Below, in pieces: positions 60,915 to 64,000 of a stretch of 64,000 bases of DNA. The position numbers and the translations under genes were made by a program. How positions within the stretch are numbered: position 1 is the stretch's first letter; each line of letters starts with the position of its first letter. The stretch spans positions 62,001-126,000 of the forward strand of contig JAKPAM010000036.1 in the NCBI GenBank assembly GCA_029779435.1, given 5' to 3'. Below the pieces are notes generated by a model, which had not been told where the DNA came from, ran no database searches, and worked only from the letters and a program-made list of their open reading frames with translations. This stretch comes from Pseudomonadota bacterium (GTDB lineage: Bacteria > Pseudomonadota > Gammaproteobacteria > Burkholderiales > Burkholderiaceae_E).

Positions 60915-62249
60915 TCATCGGGCGTCGATCCACGTGATCCATCCGCTGAAGCGCCTCACGGCGATCGGCAGCGCATCGGCCAACATGCGCAACGCCCGCT
61001 GAGGTTCGTCGAGCGGGAACACGCCGAATACCCGCAGGGCCGCCGCCTGGGTGCTGATCCGTATCAGTCCGTGCTGATAGGGCCGCAGCGCCGCCACGAC
61101 CTCGCCGAGCGGCGCATCGCGGACGTCGAGCACGCCATCGGTCCAGGCCGCCTGCGCGTCGCTGCTGGTGCCGATCTCGATATGGGCGTCGCCGTGCCGC
61201 CATGCGAGCGACTGCCCGACGGCCAGCGCATGCGGCATCCCGGACGGATCGAACCACCGCGCATGGCCGGTGAGCAGGGCGATCGACGTGTCCGACTCGC
61301 CCCGCCTGGCCAGGATCCGTGCCGGCGCATCGCCGGATGCCTGCAAACGTGCCGGACCCGACCGCAACACGAACGGTTGGGGCCGGGCGTCGACCTCGAT
61401 CATGCATTGGCCGCCGAGCAGCGTCAGTTCGCGTGCGCTGGCGCTTATCCGGTAATTGGCGCCCGATCGCGCATCGAGCGTCAGCACCGAGCCATCGGCG
61501 AGGGCGATCCGCCGGCGCTCGGCGGTGCGCGTATGCCAGTCCGCCAGCAGCGAGCGCGGCGGCAGTTGCTCGTTGAGCACGATCCCGCCGCTGCCGAGGA
61601 CCAGCATCGCCAGGCCGCCCTGCAACGCGCGGCGCCGGGCCCGCGACGGCGATGTCTTGCGCTCCGTCAGCACCTGATAGCTGGCTTGGCGGATGCCTTC
61701 GTGGCGTGCATCGATGTCGCGGATCCGCGCCACCGGCGCGGCCGCGTCGCCGACCTGGCAATGCAGGCCTGCCCGCCGGACATCGCGTTCCACCGTCGCG
61801 AGGGACACGCCCATGTGCGCGGCGATCGCGGTGTGCGCCATGCCTTCGAGCCGATTGAGCAGGAATGCTTGCCGACAGCGCAGCGGCAGGCCGTCCAGCA
61901 TCCGGTCGATGCTCTCGATCGCCTCGCGCAGCAGCGCTTCGTCCTCGGCCGACGGCGCCACGGCGAGGGGTTGCCGGGCCAGCACGTCGAGCCAGCTCGC
62001 TTCGAGCGCCCGCCGCCGCCAGAAGCTGGACAGCAGGCGCCGTGCCAACGTCGCCAGATAGGCTTTCGGTTCGTCGATCGTCCGGGCGTCGCTGAACGTC
62101 AGCACGCGAACGAAGGTGTCCTGCGACAGATCCGCGGCATCGTCGACGCTGCCGAGCCTCCGGCGCAGCCAGTCCTGCAGCCATTCTCGATGTTCGGCGT
62201 ACAGGGTGTGGACGGCTTGCTCGTTGGTGATCGGATCGGCGGCACCCAT
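60915..62249 (-). CDS. Fused ECF sigma factor and FecR-type anti-sigma factor
   Basis: One uninterrupted 444-residue frame joins two proteins normally made separately. Residues 1-165 are a FecI-type ECF sigma factor: region 2 (LYAEHREWLQDWLRRRLGSV, DLSQDTFVRVLTF, YLATLARRLLSSFWRRRA) and region 4 (LPLRCRQAFLLNRLEGMAHT, GVSLATVERDVRRA). After a short linker comes one membrane helix (about 211-226, preceded by RRR). The FecR periplasmic domain follows (about 243-335, ADGSVLTLDARSGANYRISA, LLTGHARWF) and an STN-like end (370-440). The usual N-terminal DUF4880 of FecR seems missing or reduced. The architecture matches IutY of Pseudomonas putida. It likely activates the receptor operon after proteolytic release. 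ATG at 62249; ribosome site weak. Confidence 0.9.
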   Translation of the reverse strand: MGAADPITNEQAVHTLYAEHREWLQDWLRRRLGSVDDAADLSQDTFVRVLTFSDARTIDEPKAYLATLARRLLSSFWRRRALEASWLDVLARQPLAVAPSAEDEALLREAIESIDRMLDGLPLRCRQAFLLNRLEGMAHTAIAAHMGVSLATVERDVRRAGLHCQVGDAAAPVARIRDIDARHEGIRQASYQVLTERKTSPSRARRRALQGGLAMLVLGSGGIVLNEQLPPRSLLADWHTRTAERRRIALADGSVLTLDARSGANYRISASARELTLLGGQCMIEVDARPQPFVLRSGPARLQASGDAPARILARRGESDTSIALLTGHARWFDPSGMPHALAVGQSLAWRHGDAHIEIGTSSDAQAAWTDGVLDVRDAPLGEVVAALRPYQHGLIRISTQAAALRVFGVFPLDEPQRALRMLADALPIAVRRFSGWITWIDAR

Positions 62250-62267
62250 GGTTGCGGCGCGTTATTG

Positions 62268-62286
62268 TTTAATGCAAATGATTCCG
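62268..62286 (-). promoter_or_regulatory. Candidate Fur box upstream of the sigma/anti-sigma gene
   Basis: TTTAATGCAAATGATTCCG matches the 19-bp Fur consensus at 11 positions and sits 18 bp before the fusion gene's ATG in a clearly AT-rich patch. Iron repression of a FecI-type regulator at this position is usual; the match is moderate. Confidence 0.45.
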
Positions 62287-62417
62287 ATTCTACATCATCG
62301 ATCTTTGAGCAAGCCCTCGCGCATCGTCGAACCTTTCCAGGACCTGTCGGTCTTGCCGACGCGGCACGGCGCACAATGCGCAGATCCGCGCACCGACCCG
62401 AACGACGAGGAGACCCC

Positions 62418-63518
62418 GTGCCCGAACTGCTGTCCGCCGAACTGATCGCCCTGCGTGAGCGCACCGCCGCACTGGCCCGCGGCCCGCTGGCCGCGCTGCG
62501 CGACGACGCGTCGCTGACCGACGCCGAGCGGGGCGCCCGCGTGCGCGCCGCCAGCAAGGAAGCCGGCCTGTACGGACTGACGCAGCGCGACGACACGCCG
62601 GCATTGGCGCTGCTGGTGGCGCGCGAGACGCTGGCGATCCACGGCGTCTCGATGCTGCGGGGCCTGTTCGGCGCCGGCGGCGGCGTGCTGGCGGCGGTTG
62701 GCGAGCCGCTGCGCTCGACGCACCTGCTGCCGATGCTGGCGGGCGACAAGGTCGCCGGTTTCGCGATCACCGAGCCTCGCGACACGCCCCTGCCTACCCA
62801 TGCGACCGTCGACGGCGATGATCTCGTGGTCACGGGCCGCAAGTCCTACGTCACCGGCGGCGCCGATGCGGATTTCCTGACCGCGCTGGTCGACGTCGAC
62901 GGGCTGGGCCCCTCGATGGTCGTCATCGATACCGATCGGCCGGGCGTGCGCGTGACGCGCCGGTTTTCGTCGCTCGACGGCAGCCACCATGCGGCGTTCG
63001 CGTTCGAGCAGGTGCGCGTGCCGCGCGCCCACGTGATCGGCGCCCCGGGCGACGGGCGCTCGCGGGCGTTGGACAAGATCAGCGCGGTACGCCGGGCCGT
63101 GGCGGCCGACTGCGTGGGAACGATGGCCTGGCTGCTGGATGTGGTCGCGGGCGAGCTTCAGCGCGAGCGCAAGGGCGGCGCCAAGGGGGCGCAGGATCGC
63201 ATCCGGCTGCGGTACGGCGAACTGCGCGCGGCCGCGTATGCGGCCCGCTCGATGCTGTACCGGACGGCGAGGCTGGCCGATGCCGGCGAGAACGTCGTCA
63301 ACGAGACGATCGCGTCCAAGGTGTTCGCCAGCGAACTGGCGAACCGCATCGCCGACGAGTCGGTGCAATTGATCGGCGGCGAGGCACTGGTCGTCGGGCA
63401 CCCGGTGGAGCGGGCGCTGCGACGCGTGCGGGCTTATCGGCTGGCCGAAGGCGACAGCGACACGCTGTACGTGAACCTGTCGCGCGGGTTTCTCGACTAC
63501 GGGCTCGGTCGGATCTGA
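62418..63518 (+). CDS. Acyl-CoA dehydrogenase family protein
   Basis: 366-residue acyl-CoA dehydrogenase. KVAGFAITEPRDTPLPTHAT and LVVTGRKSYVTGGADADFLT are the FAD/substrate segments. FEQVRVPRAHVIGAPGDGRS is the central beta-domain exit, and ESVQLIGGEALVVGHPVERA then LRRVRAYRLAEGDSDTLYVN the C-terminal helical part. No strongly conserved catalytic Glu is obvious at the usual place, so substrate and activity are unclear. Start GTG at 62418 with AGGAGA upstream. Convergent with the next dehydrogenase; the two may form a heteromeric pair. Confidence 0.87.
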   Translation: MPELLSAELIALRERTAALARGPLAALRDDASLTDAERGARVRAASKEAGLYGLTQRDDTPALALLVARETLAIHGVSMLRGLFGAGGGVLAAVGEPLRSTHLLPMLAGDKVAGFAITEPRDTPLPTHATVDGDDLVVTGRKSYVTGGADADFLTALVDVDGLGPSMVVIDTDRPGVRVTRRFSSLDGSHHAAFAFEQVRVPRAHVIGAPGDGRSRALDKISAVRRAVAADCVGTMAWLLDVVAGELQRERKGGAKGAQDRIRLRYGELRAAAYAARSMLYRTARLADAGENVVNETIASKVFASELANRIADESVQLIGGEALVVGHPVERALRRVRAYRLAEGDSDTLYVNLSRGFLDYGLGRI

Positions 63519-63536
63519 AGGCTCGGCCGGATCCGA

Positions 63537-63555
63537 CGACGCCGCCTTGGCGTCG
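63537..63555. terminator. Hairpin between convergent acyl-CoA dehydrogenase genes
   Basis: CGACGCC (63537-63543) and GGCGTCG (63549-63555) form a perfect 7-bp stem with a 5-base loop, centred in the 44-bp gap between two convergent genes. It could serve both directions; no T-run is present. Confidence 0.5.
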
Positions 63556-63562
63556 ACAGATC

Positions 63563-64000
63563 CTAGTTCGCCTGGCGCGTCGGGATCTTGTTGAACGGGA
63601 TCCCGCGGTCGGCGCGCATGTCGGCCGGCAGGCCCAGCACGCGTTCGGCAATGATGTTGCGCAGGATCTCGTCGGTTCCTCCTTCGATCCGCGTCGCGGG
63701 CGAGCGCAGCAGCATCGCCTGGAAGCGGCCGGACGCCTCGACGCGGGCCGGATCCATCGCGATGCCGGCCTGGCCCTGCAGGTCGAGCGCGAACGTCGCG
63801 ATCTCCTGCAGCGTCTGGCCGGCCACCAGCTTGCCGATCGAGTTCTCCGGGCCGGGCGTCTGACCCTTGGACAGCGCCGAGATGCTGCGGTACGCGGTGT
63901 AGCGCAGACCGCTGGTGCGCACGGCCCAGGTCGCCAGCCGGGAGCGCACGGCCGGATCGTCGACCGCCAGGCCGCCGCCGGTGTCGAACGTGCAGCACAG
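63563..64000 (-). CDS. Acyl-CoA dehydrogenase, C-terminal part, 5' end beyond the window
   Basis: The last 145 codons of an acyl-CoA dehydrogenase enter from the right edge. GQTPGPENSIGKLVAGQTLQ, LRSPATRIEGGTDEILRNII and AERVLGLPADMRADRGIPFN are the standard C-terminal helical segment with the GGTDEI substrate/FAD contact. The visible part starts at TFDTGGGLAVDDPAVRSRLA. The gene reads leftward, convergent with the dehydrogenase at 62418. Confidence 0.9.
   Translation of the reverse strand: MCCTFDTGGGLAVDDPAVRSRLATWAVRTSGLRYTAYRSISALSKGQTPGPENSIGKLVAGQTLQEIATFALDLQGQAGIAMDPARVEASGRFQAMLLRSPATRIEGGTDEILRNIIAERVLGLPADMRADRGIPFNKIPTRQAN

Noticed and set aside
1-64000. tRNA, rRNA, intact insertion sequence, integrase or phage genes
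   Set aside because: Searched by eye on both strands; nothing with transposase, integrase or structural RNA features was found, though small RNAs cannot be excluded.

Overview
This is a high-GC (about 70 percent by eye), densely packed chromosomal window from a betaproteobacterium, most likely Burkholderiales. Pointers to this are the orphan Bug/TctC-type receptors with no TctA/TctB partners, the TonB receptor - DUF3649 - PepSY - DUF3325 iron operon, and the many acyl-CoA dehydrogenase, crotonase and BKACE genes. There are no rRNA or tRNA genes, no CRISPR array, no prophage and no intact insertion sequence. No gap between genes exceeds 300 bases.

Layout. 1-6.5 kb: ppx-ppc on the minus strand, divergent from ppk1 (polyphosphate and PEP metabolism), then a small lipoprotein. 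6.6-9.3 kb: pxpBCA 5-oxoprolinase operon. 9.3-12.4 kb: an exported family-2 beta-glucuronidase overlapping pxpA tail to tail, then queF. 12.5-16.9 kb: a FUSC-family inner-membrane protein, a nitroreductase, and a PIN toxin-antitoxin pair bracketed by a 48-bp repeat of the nitroreductase 3' end. 17-21.7 kb: a surface-glycan patch with a hexapeptide acyltransferase, a frameshifted RmlD-type reductase, a methyltransferase, a GT4 and a GT26. 21.8-25.3 kb: a Bug receptor followed by a self-sufficient CYP116B-type P450. 25.4-28.4 kb: trpB-trpA-lysR. 28.4-31.6 kb: crotonase, bestrophin-like channel, CPA2 antiporter. 31.7-36.4 kb: a five-gene branched-chain amino acid type ABC importer under a perfect 18-bp palindrome.

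36.4-36.8 kb is a rearrangement scar holding a long inverted repeat, half a PIN gene and a truncated antiporter start. 36.8-40.9 kb: a Gld-type ABC-2 exporter operon with a repeat-encoded micro-ORF. 41-44 kb: metallo-beta-lactamase-fold hydrolase, Bug receptor, BKACE. 44.1-47.8 kb: DUF924 protein, a HutF-like protein that has lost key metal ligands, and a helical-repeat protein. 48-50.5 kb: a divergent pair of SsuD-like monooxygenase and acyl-CoA-dehydrogenase-like flavoprotein. 50.6-55.6 kb: dienelactone hydrolase, aldehyde dehydrogenase, AidB-like dehydrogenase, PAP2 phosphatase. 55.8-62.3 kb: an iron-uptake operon whose ECF sigma factor and FecR anti-sigma factor are one polypeptide. The right edge carries two convergent acyl-CoA dehydrogenases, the second cut by the window.

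Two themes recur. First, short tandem repeats whose unit is a multiple of three sit in frame inside or beside many genes: beta-glucuronidase, FUSC protein, GT4, the P450 N-terminus and the Gld-operon micro-ORF. Second, there are signs of recent gene decay or rearrangement: the split RmlD gene, the HutF-like protein, a suspected compensated frameshift in the BKACE gene, PIN and antiporter relics, and the duplicated nitroreductase end. The strongest candidates for a closer look are the sigma/anti-sigma fusion operon, the repeat-bracketed toxin-antitoxin module, the HutF-like pseudo-enzyme and the Pho-box/leaderless ppk1 promoter.
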